Origin: Burkholderia sp. WAC0059
GTDB lineage: Bacteria > Pseudomonadota > Gammaproteobacteria > Burkholderiales > Burkholderiaceae
Assembly (NCBI RefSeq): GCF_002870125.1
Contig: NZ_PNEO01000007.1
Coordinates: 170,657-234,656 of the forward strand
DNA: 64,000 nt
Direction of reading: 5' to 3'
A program made the translations under genes and the position numbers. This document shows, piece after piece, positions 49,426 to 58,893 of this stretch. The notes beneath the pieces are model-generated. The model was not told the DNA's origin and searched no databases. It saw only the letters and a program-made list of their open reading frames with translations. Position 1 is the stretch's first letter. Every line of letters starts with the position of its first letter.

Positions 49426-49499
49426 CCGTTCGGCGAGAATCGGCGCGCCTCGGCCTGTCGCCGCCGCGAACGCCATCGGACATAGAGAAGAGGTCTCAT

Positions 49500-50288
49500 T
49501 TGAAAATCGCCACCTGGAACGTCAACTCCCTGAAGGTCCGCCAGCAGCACGTGATCGACTGGCTCGAACAGAGCCAGGTGGATGTGCTGTGCCTCCAGGA
49601 GCTCAAGCTCACCGACGACAAGTTTCCGCGTGCCGAAATCGAGGCGCACGGCTACCGGAGCTGGTACGCGGGCCAGAAGACCTACAACGGCGTCGGCATT
49701 CTCGTGCGCGAGGGCCTCGCGGTCGACGAGGCGAGCGTCGTGCGCAACATGCCGACGTTCGAGGACCCGCAGCAGCGCGTGATCGCGCTGAGCGTCGGCG
49801 GCGTGCGGATCGTCAGCGCGTATTTTCCGAACGGCCAGGCGCCCGGCACCGAGAAGTTCGATTACAAGCTGCGCTGGCTGAACGCGCTGCACGACTGGCT
49901 CGCCGGCGAACTCGCGCACCATCCGAAGCTCGCGCTGCTCGGCGACTACAACATCGCGCCCGAGGATCGCGACGTCCACGATCCGAAGGCCTGGGAGGGG
50001 CAGAATCTCGTCTCGCCCGAAGAGCGCGCGCAATTCGCGCGGCTCGTCGGGCTCGGGTTCGTCGACGCGTTCCGTCTTTTCGAGCAGCCCGACAAGACCT
50101 ACACGTGGTGGGACTACCGGATGTTCGCGTTCCGCCGCAACGCCGGGCTGCGCATCGACCACATCCTGCTCTCGCCCGCGCTCGCGAAACGATGCGTGTC
50201 GTGCGAGGTGGACAAGGCCCCGCGCAAGTGGGAGCAGCCCTCCGACCACACGCCCGTCGTCGCGCAGCTCGACGAAAACGCGTCCTGA
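49500..50288 (+). CDS. xth: Exodeoxyribonuclease III-type AP endonuclease
   Basis: A DNA repair nuclease acting at abasic sites, 262 aa. The start is TTG 49500, giving MKIATWNVNSLKVR, with AAGAGG 6 nt upstream. A longer ATG-started frame adds 37 Arg-rich residues and is rejected. Active-site motifs are all present: CLQELKLTD (metal Glu), GDYNIAPEDRDVHDP (Asp/Asn) and SDHTPVVAQL (terminal Asp-His). It converges on the peptidase gene with a gap of only 21 bp and no visible terminator. Confidence 0.95.
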   Translation: MKIATWNVNSLKVRQQHVIDWLEQSQVDVLCLQELKLTDDKFPRAEIEAHGYRSWYAGQKTYNGVGILVREGLAVDEASVVRNMPTFEDPQQRVIALSVGGVRIVSAYFPNGQAPGTEKFDYKLRWLNALHDWLAGELAHHPKLALLGDYNIAPEDRDVHDPKAWEGQNLVSPEERAQFARLVGLGFVDAFRLFEQPDKTYTWWDYRMFAFRRNAGLRIDHILLSPALAKRCVSCEVDKAPRKWEQPSDHTPVVAQLDENAS

Positions 50289-50309
50289 GCGACGCGTCCG
50301 GCGCATCCG

Positions 50310-52445
50310 TCACGCGTCGGCGTCTTTGCCGTCCTTTCCGCCGAGACAGGTCCACAGAAAACCGAACACGAGCGCGTCGTACTGCGCGCGCTCCAGCTCG
50401 TCGCTGCCGGGCCCGTGCCCGCCGTCCGTGTTCTCGAGATACCAGACCTGCGTGTGGCCCTGCTGCTGCATGCGCGCCGCCATCTTGCGCGCGTGGCCCG
50501 GATGCACGCGGTCGTCGCTCGTGGAAGTCGTCAACAACAGCGGCGGATAAGCGACGCCCGCCGCCACGCGGTGATACGGCGACCAGGCGGCGAGCGCGCG
50601 CGCCTCGCGCGCCGACTCGGGACCGTCGTCGCCATCGGGATCGCCGTATTCGTCGAGCCACGAGGCGCCCGCGTGCAGCAGCGGATAGCGCCGCATGTCG
50701 AGCAGCGGCGCCTCGCAGACCACGGCGCCGAACAGCGCCGGCGCCTGCACCATGCAGGCGGCCACGAGCAGCCCGCCGTTGCTGCCGCCCTTGATGCCGA
50801 GTTGACCCGGGCTCGTCACGCCGTCGGCGATCAGTTGCCGCGCGACCGCGATGAAATCGTCGAACGAGCGCTGCCGGTGCTCGCGCTGCGCGCTCGCATG
50901 CCACTCGCTGCCGTATTCGCCGCCGCCGCGGATGTGGGCGATCGCCACGACGCCGCCCTGCTCGAGCCAGCCGATTCCGGCGTCGACGAGATACTGAGGC
51001 GTAAGCGGAATCGCGAAGCCGCCGTATCCGGTCAGCAGGCACGGTCCCGGCTTGCGCGCGCGGCCTTCACCTTCGAGCGCCTCGCGCGGGCCGATCACCG
51101 TGCAGGGCACGCGCGTGCCGTCGCGCGAACGCGCGTGCGTGCGCATCACCATGAACGGCGACGCGTCGAACTGCGTCGGCCAGCGGTCGATCAACTCCCA
51201 ATCGTCGAGATTCGAGGCGACCAGATCGGCGAGCCAGTACTCGGGCGGTTGCAGATAATCGTCGACGTCGACGTAGACCTCGTCGTCGAGCGTCTCCTCG
51301 ACCGGCGACACCTCCACCTGCGAGGACGCGTGCACCGGAAACGGGCGCGCCTGCCAGTCCCAGGCGCCCGGCGCCGTCTCGCGCGGCTGCCAGAGCATCG
51401 TGCGGCTCTGCACGTCGTCGAGCCAGGAGACGATCAGATAGTGCCGCGTGCTCGTCCAGTCGCAGGCCGAGGTGACGGGCGTCGGCGTGAAGAGCGGCGT
51501 CATCGCGCGGGCGCCCGCGAGAAACACGTCCTCGCGAATCGCGAGCAGCGCACCGCCGGGCCAGGTCGCGCCGCCGCAGGTCCAGTCGAGCCTCGGCTCG
51601 AGCAGCAGCCAGCCGTGCCAGGCGCCTACCGCGACGTGGGCCGGCAGGTCGTAGCGCACCCACTCGCCCTGCCCGTCGAGCCGGAACGTATACGAATCGA
51701 AGAAGTCGATGCTGCGCACCACCTCGTGACGCCGCTCGACCGGATCGTAGTCGGCCTCCACGCTGACGTCGCCGGCCTTGCCGCGAAACACCACGGGCGC
51801 GTCGGCGAGCCGCGTGCCGCGTGTCCAGCGCCGCACTTCGCGCGGATAGCCCGAGCGCGTCAGCGTCGCGGGCCCGTTGTCCCAGCCCACGTAGACGGTG
51901 TCCCGGTCGATCCACGATACGGTGTGCTTGCCTTCGGTCGCGATCCCGAAGCCGCCCTCGACGAACGCGCGGCGCTCGATGTCGAACTCGCGAACCACGG
52001 TGGCGTCGGCGCCGCCGGCCGACAGCGCGATCAGCGCCCGGTCGCCGTCCGGGTAGAGGATGTCGATGCCGGCGCAGACCCACGGACGGTCTTCCGCCGC
52101 GCCGAGCGCATCGAAGTCGATGAGCAACTGCCAGTGCGGCGAGCGGGCCCGCCAGTCTGCCCAGAGCGTGCGCCGCCACAGACCCTTGGGATTGTCCTCG
52201 TCGTCCCAGAGATCGTAGGCCCATTGTCCCCAGCGACTGGGAATCACGGGCCGCTCGCGCGGCAAATAGGCCTGCGCGAGACGCTTCGCGAGCGCGTCGA
52301 GGCGCGCGCCGCCTTGCCAGGCCGCACGCGTGCGCGCGTTCTGCGCCTCGACCCACGCCGTCGCGTCGGCGTCGTCGAGCGATTCGAGAAACTGGAACGG
52401 ATCGGCCTCGTCGGGCCAGGGAGAACGAAAAGAAGAAACGGGCAT
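50310..52445 (-). CDS. Prolyl oligopeptidase family (S9) serine peptidase
   Basis: A 711-aa protein from ATG 52445 (MPVSSFRSPWPDEADPFQFL). The N-terminal half is a beta-propeller-like region. The C-terminal alpha/beta hydrolase domain has the nucleophile in GIKGGSNGGLLVAA, the catalytic Asp in TSTSDDRVHPGHA and the His in TDGGHGPGS near the end. No signal peptide, so probably cytosolic. The in-frame upstream extension of 59 codons is Arg/Ala-rich and unlike the family. The peptide substrate is unknown. Confidence 0.9.
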   Translation of the reverse strand: MPVSSFRSPWPDEADPFQFLESLDDADATAWVEAQNARTRAAWQGGARLDALAKRLAQAYLPRERPVIPSRWGQWAYDLWDDEDNPKGLWRRTLWADWRARSPHWQLLIDFDALGAAEDRPWVCAGIDILYPDGDRALIALSAGGADATVVREFDIERRAFVEGGFGIATEGKHTVSWIDRDTVYVGWDNGPATLTRSGYPREVRRWTRGTRLADAPVVFRGKAGDVSVEADYDPVERRHEVVRSIDFFDSYTFRLDGQGEWVRYDLPAHVAVGAWHGWLLLEPRLDWTCGGATWPGGALLAIREDVFLAGARAMTPLFTPTPVTSACDWTSTRHYLIVSWLDDVQSRTMLWQPRETAPGAWDWQARPFPVHASSQVEVSPVEETLDDEVYVDVDDYLQPPEYWLADLVASNLDDWELIDRWPTQFDASPFMVMRTHARSRDGTRVPCTVIGPREALEGEGRARKPGPCLLTGYGGFAIPLTPQYLVDAGIGWLEQGGVVAIAHIRGGGEYGSEWHASAQREHRQRSFDDFIAVARQLIADGVTSPGQLGIKGGSNGGLLVAACMVQAPALFGAVVCEAPLLDMRRYPLLHAGASWLDEYGDPDGDDGPESAREARALAAWSPYHRVAAGVAYPPLLLTTSTSDDRVHPGHARKMAARMQQQGHTQVWYLENTDGGHGPGSDELERAQYDALVFGFLWTCLGGKDGKDADA

Positions 52446-52650
52446 GGTCGACTGCTGCGTGGAAACAGCGTCGATTATGCCCGCTTGCCGGCACGGCGGA
52501 GCGGCCGGCCGTGCCGCGCGCCGCGATGCGTCGCGAGAAAAACGCAGCGCGGCAGGCTCGTTCCCGCATCGTCTTTCGCGCAAAGCGCAACCGGCCGGCG
52601 TTCGCGCCCGAGGCACGGGCATATCGTGCCCATCGCGCGAGCCGCGCGCG

Positions 52651-54159
52651 TCACTCCAGATTCAGCTCCTGGATCTTGCGCGTGATGGTGTTGCGTCCGA
52701 TGCCGAGCCGCTCGGCGGCCTCGACCTTGCGGCCGCGCGTGAAGTCGAGCGCCTCGCGGATGACGGCCGCCTCGAAGCGTCGCGACAGCTCGTCCATCAC
52801 GTCGGCGCTGTTTTCGCGCAGGAGCCGCGCCACCTCGGTGCGCAGCCCGCTTTCCCAGACGCTCACGGGCGTCGCCACGGCCGCGCCCGACGCAGCCGGC
52901 GCGGCCACGGCGCCCGCCAGCCCGGCGGCGGCACCGCCCATCGTCGCCGCCTCGGCCAGCGGCGCGCCGGCGGCCGACGATTCGGCCACGCCGCCGCTGC
53001 CCTGCGCCGGCACGAGGTCGGGCGGCAAGTCCTTGATCTCGATGGTCTGCGCGGGCGCCATCACGGTCAGCCAGTTCGCGAGGTTTTCGAGCTGCCGCAC
53101 GTTGCCCGGAAACGGCAGCGACGAGAGCCAGACCAGCGCCTCGTCGGACACGCGCTTGGGCTCGACGCCGAGCTCGCGCGCGCTCTTCTGCAGAAAGTGC
53201 CGCGTCAAAAGCGGAATGTCCTCGCTGCGCTCGCGCAGCGCCGGCAGGCGCAGGCGAATCACGTTGAGCCGGTGGTAAAGGTCCTCGCGGAAAAGCCCCT
53301 GGCGCACGCGCGTCTCGAGGTTCTGGTGCGTGGCCGCGATCACGCGCACGTTCGCGCGCAGCGGGTTGTGGCCGCCGACGCGGTAGAACTGGCCGTCCGA
53401 GAGCACGCGCAACAGGCGCGTCTGCAGGTCGAACGGCATGTCGCCGATTTCGTCGAGGAAGAGCGTACCGTTCTCGGCCTGCTCGAAGCGCCCCTGGCGC
53501 ATGGCCTGCGCGCCCGTGAACGCGCCGCGCTCATGGCCGAACAGCTCGGACTCGAGCAGATCCTTCGGAATCGCCGCCGTGTTCAGGGCGATGAACGGGC
53601 CGTTCGCGCGCGGGCTATGCCGGTGCAGCGCACGCGCGACGAGCTCCTTGCCGGTGCCCGATTCGCCCGTGATCAGCACGGTCGCCGCCGAATGCGAGAG
53701 CCGGCCGATCGCGCGAAACATGTCCTGCATGGCCGGCGCCTGGCCGAGCATCTCGGGCGCCTCGGCAACGCGCTCCTCCCACGGATGCTCGCCGCGCACG
53801 CTCTCGTCGACGGCGCGGCGGATCAGCTCGACCGCCTTGTCGACGTCGAACGGCTTGGCGAGATATTCGAACGCGCCGCCCTGGAACGCGGCCACGGCGC
53901 TATCGAGGTCGGAGAACGCCGTCATGATGATGACGGGCAGCCCCGGCACGCGCTCGCGCACCGTCTGCAGCAGCTCGAGCCCGGAGCCGCCCGGCATCCG
54001 GATGTCGGACACGAGCACCTGCGGGCTGTCGTGGTCCAGCGCGCCCGCGGCCTCGCGCACGTTCGCGAAGCTGCGGGTGGCGAAGTTCTCGCGTGCGAGG
54101 GCCTTTTCGAGCACCCAGCGGATCGATTGGTCGTCGTCTACTATCCAGATCGGCTTCAT
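52651..54159 (-). CDS. ntrC: Nitrogen regulator NtrC, sigma54 activator
   Basis: Response regulator activating nitrogen-assimilation genes with sigma54. The product is 502 aa. The receiver domain has phosphoacceptor Asp52 in VLVSDIRMPGG. The AAA+ domain has Walker A GESGTGKELVA and the sigma54 loop GAFTGA. The C-terminal Fis-type helix-turn-helix is KVEAAERLGIGRNTITRKIQ. Between AAA+ and DNA-binding domains is an unusually long Ala/Gly/Ser-rich linker (about 395-440). The start overlaps the ntrB stop by ATGA. Confidence 0.97.
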   Translation of the reverse strand: MKPIWIVDDDQSIRWVLEKALARENFATRSFANVREAAGALDHDSPQVLVSDIRMPGGSGLELLQTVRERVPGLPVIIMTAFSDLDSAVAAFQGGAFEYLAKPFDVDKAVELIRRAVDESVRGEHPWEERVAEAPEMLGQAPAMQDMFRAIGRLSHSAATVLITGESGTGKELVARALHRHSPRANGPFIALNTAAIPKDLLESELFGHERGAFTGAQAMRQGRFEQAENGTLFLDEIGDMPFDLQTRLLRVLSDGQFYRVGGHNPLRANVRVIAATHQNLETRVRQGLFREDLYHRLNVIRLRLPALRERSEDIPLLTRHFLQKSARELGVEPKRVSDEALVWLSSLPFPGNVRQLENLANWLTVMAPAQTIEIKDLPPDLVPAQGSGGVAESSAAGAPLAEAATMGGAAAGLAGAVAAPAASGAAVATPVSVWESGLRTEVARLLRENSADVMDELSRRFEAAVIREALDFTRGRKVEAAERLGIGRNTITRKIQELNLE

Positions 54160-55337
54160 AAAGATCGGTCAGAAATCGTGGGGGCGTTGCGGTCCTGGTT
54201 GTCGAGCGGCAGCCGGATCCGAAACTCCGTATGGCCGGGCCGGCTTTCCACCTCGATCAAACCGTCGTGCTGCTGGACGAACGTCTGCGCGAGCGTCAAG
54301 CCGAGACCGCTGCCATCCTCGCGTCCGGAGACGAGCGGATAGAAGATGCGGTCGCGAATCTCTTCCGGAATGCCGGGCCCGTTGTCGACGATACGCAAGT
54401 CCAGTGCCAGCTTGCACAGACGCTTCGCGATCGTGATCTTGCGCGCGATCCGCGTGCGTATCTCGATGCGCGCGTCGCCCTGCGCGATGCGCTCGCGCAG
54501 CGCCTGGGCCGCGTTGCGCATAATGTTGAGCACGGCCTGGATTAGTTGCTCCTTGTCGCCGCGCAGGTCCGGCACGCTCACGTCGTAGTCGCGCTCGACC
54601 GTGAGCCCGCGCGGAAACTCGGCGAGGATCACGGCCCGCACGCGCTCGCAGACCTCGTGGATGTTCACGTCGCCGACGATGTGCGGGTGCCGGTGCGGTT
54701 CGAGCAGCCGGTCGACGAGCGTCTGCAGCCGGTCGGACTCCTTGATGACGACCTGGGTGTACTCGCGCAGTTCGTCGCGCCGCAGCGCGCCGAGCTCGAA
54801 TTCGAGCAGTTGCGCCGCACCGCGGATGCCGCCGAGCGGGTTCTTGATCTCGTGCGCGAGGTTGCGGATCAGTTGCTTGTTCACGGCCGTCAGGTCGTGG
54901 ATGCGCTCCTCGCGGTCGCTGCGCACGTACCGCTCGTTCTCGAACAGCTCGAGCAGCACGTAGTCGGGCGTCGCCTCGAGAAAGCCGACGATGACGTGCA
55001 CGTGCATCGGCTCGCGCGCCATGCGCTCGAGCACGGCGTCGAGCCGCGTCGCGTGGAAACGGTGCGCGGCGATCGACGCGATCGTCGCGATCAGTTCGTC
55101 GGGGTTCGAGAACAGGTCGTGCCACACCATCTGCGCGAGCTGCCGGCGCGACAGCTCGAGCATCGCTTCCGCGGACGGATTGGCGAACGCCACCCGCAGC
55201 GTGCGCTTGTCGAGCACGAGCACGGCCGTCGGCAGCGCCTCGAAACCCGGCAGCAGCCCCGAGCCGACTAGCTGGGCGTCGTCCGACAGGGGCTCCGCAT
55301 GCCCCCTTCTTGCCTTGATCAGATTCTTGAGCACCAT
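54156..55337 (-). CDS. ntrB: Nitrogen regulation histidine kinase NtrB
   Basis: Soluble kinase/phosphatase of NtrC, controlled by PII. The product is 393 aa from ATG 55337. A TTG seven codons earlier is possible, and neither has a strong ribosome binding site. The N-terminal PAS domain includes LPTAVLVLDKRTLRVAFANP. The H-box is NLAHEIKNPLGGIRGAAQLL and the ATP-binding motifs are IVDNGPGIP and DGSGLGLTLAQTF. No transmembrane helix is seen. It follows glnA after about 200 bp that contains a terminator. Confidence 0.95.
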   Translation of the reverse strand: MVLKNLIKARRGHAEPLSDDAQLVGSGLLPGFEALPTAVLVLDKRTLRVAFANPSAEAMLELSRRQLAQMVWHDLFSNPDELIATIASIAAHRFHATRLDAVLERMAREPMHVHVIVGFLEATPDYVLLELFENERYVRSDREERIHDLTAVNKQLIRNLAHEIKNPLGGIRGAAQLLEFELGALRRDELREYTQVVIKESDRLQTLVDRLLEPHRHPHIVGDVNIHEVCERVRAVILAEFPRGLTVERDYDVSVPDLRGDKEQLIQAVLNIMRNAAQALRERIAQGDARIEIRTRIARKITIAKRLCKLALDLRIVDNGPGIPEEIRDRIFYPLVSGREDGSGLGLTLAQTFVQQHDGLIEVESRPGHTEFRIRLPLDNQDRNAPTISDRSL

Positions 55338-55443
55338 GTTCCAGACCGGCTGCCGCAAGGCGCGCCGGAAATGACGTCCAGGTTCGCGCGCGACCGGCGT
55401 GCGCCGCGAGCAGACGTTGCGCTGCGCGCGAGACGGCCCAACG

Positions 55444-55469
55444 AAAAAGGGACGGCGCCGCCGTCCCTT
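55444..55469 (-). terminator. glnA terminator
   Basis: On the minus strand: stem AAGGGACGGC / GCCGTCCCTT with a 3-nt loop, followed by TTTTTCG. It lies between glnA and ntrB and should limit readthrough of the abundant glnA message into ntrBC. Confidence 0.9.
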
Positions 55470-55533
55470 GGTGACCGATCGCGAACGTCGGGCAGGCGCT
55501 TCGCCGCCGGGGCGAGAAGCGCCATCGCTGCAA

Positions 55534-56949
55534 TTACAGCGAGTAGTACAGTTCGAACTCGACCGGATGCGTGGTCATGCGCACGCGCTGCAGCTCGGCT
55601 TCCTTGAGCGCGAGGTACGCATCGATCATGCCGTCCGTGAACACGCCGCCGCGCGTAAGGAACTCGCGATCCTTGTCGAGCGACTCCAGCGCCTGGTCGA
55701 GGCCCGCGCAGACGGTCGGGATCTTCGCATCCTCTTCCGGCGGCAGGTCGTACAGGTTCTTGTCGGCGGCTTCGCCCGGGTGGATCTTGTTCTGCACGCC
55801 GTCGAGACCCGCCATCATCAGGGCCGAGAAGCACAGGTACGGATTCGCCATCGGGTCCGGGAAGCGCGTTTCGATGCGGCGGCCCTTCGGGTTGCTCACG
55901 TGCGGAATGCGGATCGAGGCCGAGCGGTTGCGCGCCGAGTAGGCGAGCTTCACCGGCGCTTCGAAGTGCGGCACGAGACGCTTGTACGAGTTCGTCGTCG
56001 GGTTCGTGATCGCGTTCAGCGCGCGGGCGTGCTTGATGATGCCGCCGATGTAGAACAGCGCGAATTCCGACAGGCCGGCGTAGCCATTGCCCGCGAACAG
56101 GTTCTGGCCGTCCTTCCAGATCGACTGGTGGACGTGCATGCCCGAGCCGTTGTCGCCGACGACGGGCTTCGGCATGAAGGTCGCCGTCTTGCCGTACGTA
56201 TGCGCGACGTTATGGACGATGTACTTCAGTTGCTGCGTCCAGTCGGCGCGTTGCAACAGCGTCGAAAACTTGGTGCCGATTTCGTTCTGGCCCTGGCCCG
56301 CCACTTCGTGGTGGTGCACTTCGACCGGAATGCCGATCTGCTCGAGCAGCAGGCACATTTCCGAGCGGATGTCCTGGAACGAATCGACCGGCGCGACCGG
56401 GAAGTAGCCGCCCTTCACGCCCGGGCGGTGACCCGGGTTGCCGCCTTCGAATTCCTTGCCCGACGACCACGGGGCTTCGTCCGAACCGATCTTCACGAAG
56501 CAGCCCGACATGTCCGTGTTCCACTGGACCGAGTCGAAAATGAAGAATTCCGGCTCCGGGCCGAAGTAGGCGGTGTCGCCGAGGCCCGAGCTCTTCAGGT
56601 ACGCTTCGGCGCGCCGCGCGAGCGAGCGCGGGTCGCGCTCGTAGCCCTTGCCGTCCGACGGCTCGATCACGTCGCAGGTCAGCACGAGCGTCGATTCTTC
56701 GTAGAACGGGTCGATGAATGCGGTGTCCGGATCCGGCGAGAGCAGCATGTCCGAGGCTTCGATGCCCTTCCAGCCGGCAATGGACGAACCGTCGAACGCA
56801 TGGCCGCTTTCGAATTTGTCTTCGCCGAAGGCCGACACCGGCACCGAAACGTGTTGCTCCTTGCCGCGCGTGTCGGTGAAACGGAAATCGACAAACTTGA
56901 CGTCCTCGTCCTTGACGAGCTTCATGACGTCGGCCACGGATTTACTCAT
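55534..56949 (-). CDS. glnA: Glutamine synthetase, type I
   Basis: ATP-dependent ammonia assimilation into glutamine. The product is 471 aa, normal for dodecameric GSI-beta. Signature segments are [19 protein letters not shown], the metal-binding region with GSGMHVHQS, and [12 protein letters not shown]. The adenylylation site Tyr400 is in [10 protein letters not shown], so GlnE control is expected. AGGAGA precedes the ATG. Upstream lie a sigma54 promoter and NtrC-like boxes, consistent with nitrogen control by ntrBC just downstream. Confidence 0.98.
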   Translation of the reverse strand: MSKSVADVMKLVKDEDVKFVDFRFTDTRGKEQHVSVPVSAFGEDKFESGHAFDGSSIAGWKGIEASDMLLSPDPDTAFIDPFYEESTLVLTCDVIEPSDGKGYERDPRSLARRAEAYLKSSGLGDTAYFGPEPEFFIFDSVQWNTDMSGCFVKIGSDEAPWSSGKEFEGGNPGHRPGVKGGYFPVAPVDSFQDIRSEMCLLLEQIGIPVEVHHHEVAGQGQNEIGTKFSTLLQRADWTQQLKYIVHNVAHTYGKTATFMPKPVVGDNGSGMHVHQSIWKDGQNLFAGNGYAGLSEFALFYIGGIIKHARALNAITNPTTNSYKRLVPHFEAPVKLAYSARNRSASIRIPHVSNPKGRRIETRFPDPMANPYLCFSALMMAGLDGVQNKIHPGEAADKNLYDLPPEEDAKIPTVCAGLDQALESLDKDREFLTRGGVFTDGMIDAYLALKEAELQRVRMTTHPVEFELYYSL

Positions 56950-57076
56950 AACCTTTTCTCCTGATTAATGTACTCGGCGGACCTTGCCGCCGACCCAACC
57001 CTGTTGACCTGCTCCGGCCCATCTGCTGCCACTGCATGGCGCGGCACGCCGCAGCCGAATTGATCGCGCATAGATA

Positions 57077-57092
57077 AGCAGAATTCATGCCA
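57077..57092 (-). promoter_or_regulatory. Sigma54 promoter of glnA
   Basis: On the minus strand TGGCATGAATTCTGCT matches the -24/-12 consensus (TGGCACG-N4-TTGCW) at all but two positions, with correct GG-N10-GC spacing. Transcription would start near 57066, leaving a leader of about 117 nt before glnA. Confidence 0.82.
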
Positions 57093-57190
57093 TCCATGCG
57101 CCGCTTTGGCGCAAACCCGCTCCGCTCACGTGCCTGCGGATACGGCCCTCCGCACCGCAAGCATCCTGAAAAAGTCGGAACCGCCCGTCG

Positions 57191-57277
57191 CGCACCATCG
57201 ACGTGCAAATCCAGCGGTCGCACCGCTAGAAAACCGCATTATGGTGCATGTCCATAAATTTGCACCATAGACGCGCA
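57191..57277. promoter_or_regulatory. NtrC enhancer boxes upstream of glnA
   Basis: Two sites match TGCACCA-N3-TGGTGCA at 11 of 14 positions: 57191-57207 (CGCACCATCGACGTGCA) and 57261-57277 (TGCACCATAGACGCGCA). Between them, at 57232-57248, is a third with a perfect right half (TGGTGCA) but a poor left half. They lie about 125-210 bp upstream of the predicted start, the usual NtrC enhancer distance. Confidence 0.75.
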
Positions 57278-57394
57278 TCCGGCCTTGGACAGGCGTCCGG
57301 CGGCGGCATGCCCCGGCCGCCGCGCCCGGCGCCCGGGGCGAGTCCGGCGCGCTAGAATGGTCGTTTGGTCCAACGTCGATGGAGATTCGCTGTC

Positions 57395-57859
57395 ATGAGC
57401 ACGCTCGAGCAGTTGTACGGGGAAGCCGAAAAGCGTCGCAACGAAAACCAGTTGCCCTATGCGGGCGCGGTACTGCCCGCCGAGGCGTTCGAGCTGCTGC
57501 AGCTCGATCCGCAGGCGCGGCTCATCGACGTGCGCACGCGCGCCGAACTCGACTGGATCGGCCGCCCCGTGGTCGGCGACGGCCAGTATGCGCACGTGGA
57601 ATGGACCCGCTATCCGGGCGGCGTGCCGAACCCCGCGTTCCTCGACGAGCTGCGCGCGGCGGCGCCCGCCGACGCGCCCGTGCTGTTCCTGTGCCGCAGC
57701 GCCGCGCGTTCGAAGCTGGCAGCCGTCGAGGCCGCGAAAGCTGGCTACGCGCGCGCGTTCGACCTGCTCGAAGGATTCGAAGGCGAGAAGGACAGTCGGG
57801 GACATCGCAAGACGGTATCGGGCTGGTGTTTTCGCGGCCTGCCGTGGATCGGGGCCTGA
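57395..57859 (+). CDS. Rhodanese-domain sulfurtransferase
   Basis: A 154-aa single-domain rhodanese from ATG 57395, with GGAGA upstream. The family segment RLIDVRTRAELDWIG lies at about 46-60. The active-site loop FLCRSAARSKLAA carries nucleophile Cys100. The C-terminus ends in VSGWCFRGLPW. No signal peptide or membrane helix. Divergent from glnA, sharing the 445-bp regulatory region. The sulfur acceptor is unknown. Confidence 0.88.
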   Translation: MSTLEQLYGEAEKRRNENQLPYAGAVLPAEAFELLQLDPQARLIDVRTRAELDWIGRPVVGDGQYAHVEWTRYPGGVPNPAFLDELRAAAPADAPVLFLCRSAARSKLAAVEAAKAGYARAFDLLEGFEGEKDSRGHRKTVSGWCFRGLPWIGA

Positions 57860-57999
57860 TTTCCGGCCCTTGCGCGAACGCCGTCGACCGGACCCGCGCA
57901 AGGGGCCGCTCCGTGCTTCGCCACGGTAGGCGCGCGATGTGACAGGCCGATGATGGCGTGCCGGGCGCCCGATGCGTCGGTGCGTCCCGTCAACCCCCG

Positions 58000-58857
58000 T
58001 CAAAAACCGCTACGGCCGCCGCTGCGCCGCTCGCGCTCCGAGGGGGCCGCCGGCTCCTCGGGCAGTTCGACGATCTCGCCGCCGAGCAGATGCACGCCCT
58101 CGCGCAGCCTCACGAACGCCGTGGCCACGGCCTCGGGTTCGCCCTTCACGCCGAGGTCGATGTGGCGCCGCGCGTAGATGCCGCCGCGCTCCGTATCGCC
58201 GACGCTCGGCAGACTGAAGACGCGCACGCCGGGGAAATCGTGCTCGATGCGCTCCATGAGCGGCGTGAGCGTCGATTCGGGCAGCTCGAACACGAGCAGC
58301 GACTTTTCCGCGTGCGGGACGCTGTGGTGCAGATGCGCGTACCTCGTGTCGAGCACCCACTCGATCATCGGCCAGGCCATGACGGGAAAGCCCGGCACGA
58401 AGTGGTGATCGCGCACTGAGAAGCCCGGAATCTTGTTGTAGCCGTTCGGGATGATCGACGCGCCCGCGGGAAACGTGCCCATGTTCAGGCGGTGCAGGTT
58501 CTCGGCCGACTCGTAGTCGACCGGCTCCGGTCCCGTGTGCATCTCGCGGATGCGCTCGCGAATCAGTGCCTCCGCCTCGGGATGCAGCGCGAGCGGCACG
58601 CCGAGCGCCGCCGCCGCGCACTGGCGCGTGTGATCGTCCGGCGTCGCGCCGATGCCGCCCGTCGAGAACACGATGTCGTCCGAGGCGAACGTGCGCGCAA
58701 GCGTCGCCGTGATGCGCGCCGGATCGTCGCCGACGTATTCCGCCCAGGCGAGCGACAGGCCGCGCGCGTCGAGCAGTTCGATAACCTTCGCCAGATGCTT
58801 GTCGCTGCGGCGACCCGACAGAATCTCGTCGCCGATGATGATGACGCCCAGTGCCAT
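58000..58857 (-). CDS. MoaB/Mog-type molybdopterin-binding protein, CinA-like N-terminal domain only
   Basis: A 285-aa protein with the MoCF-biosynthesis (MoaB/Mog) fold shared with the N-terminal half of CinA. It starts GVIIIGDEILSGRRSDKH and has STGGIGATPDDHT and NGYNKIPGFSV. The nicotinamide-nucleotide amidase domain found at the C-terminus of full CinA is absent. Function may concern molybdopterin or ADP-ribose pyrophosphatase activity, as known for CinA-family N-domains. It is followed by a low-complexity basic tail. It lies 36 bp downstream of the CysZ-like gene. Confidence 0.82.
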   Translation of the reverse strand: MALGVIIIGDEILSGRRSDKHLAKVIELLDARGLSLAWAEYVGDDPARITATLARTFASDDIVFSTGGIGATPDDHTRQCAAAALGVPLALHPEAEALIRERIREMHTGPEPVDYESAENLHRLNMGTFPAGASIIPNGYNKIPGFSVRDHHFVPGFPVMAWPMIEWVLDTRYAHLHHSVPHAEKSLLVFELPESTLTPLMERIEHDFPGVRVFSLPSVGDTERGGIYARRHIDLGVKGEPEAVATAFVRLREGVHLLGGEIVELPEEPAAPSERERRSGGRSGF

Positions 58858-58893
58858 TGCCGGCCTCGCTCGATAGTCAGAAAAAGAAGGGGT

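Noticed and set aside
58000..58857. Considered as full-length CinA
   Set aside because: Only the MoaB/Mog-like N-terminal domain is present. The C-terminal amidase domain is missing and no fragment of it is seen nearby.
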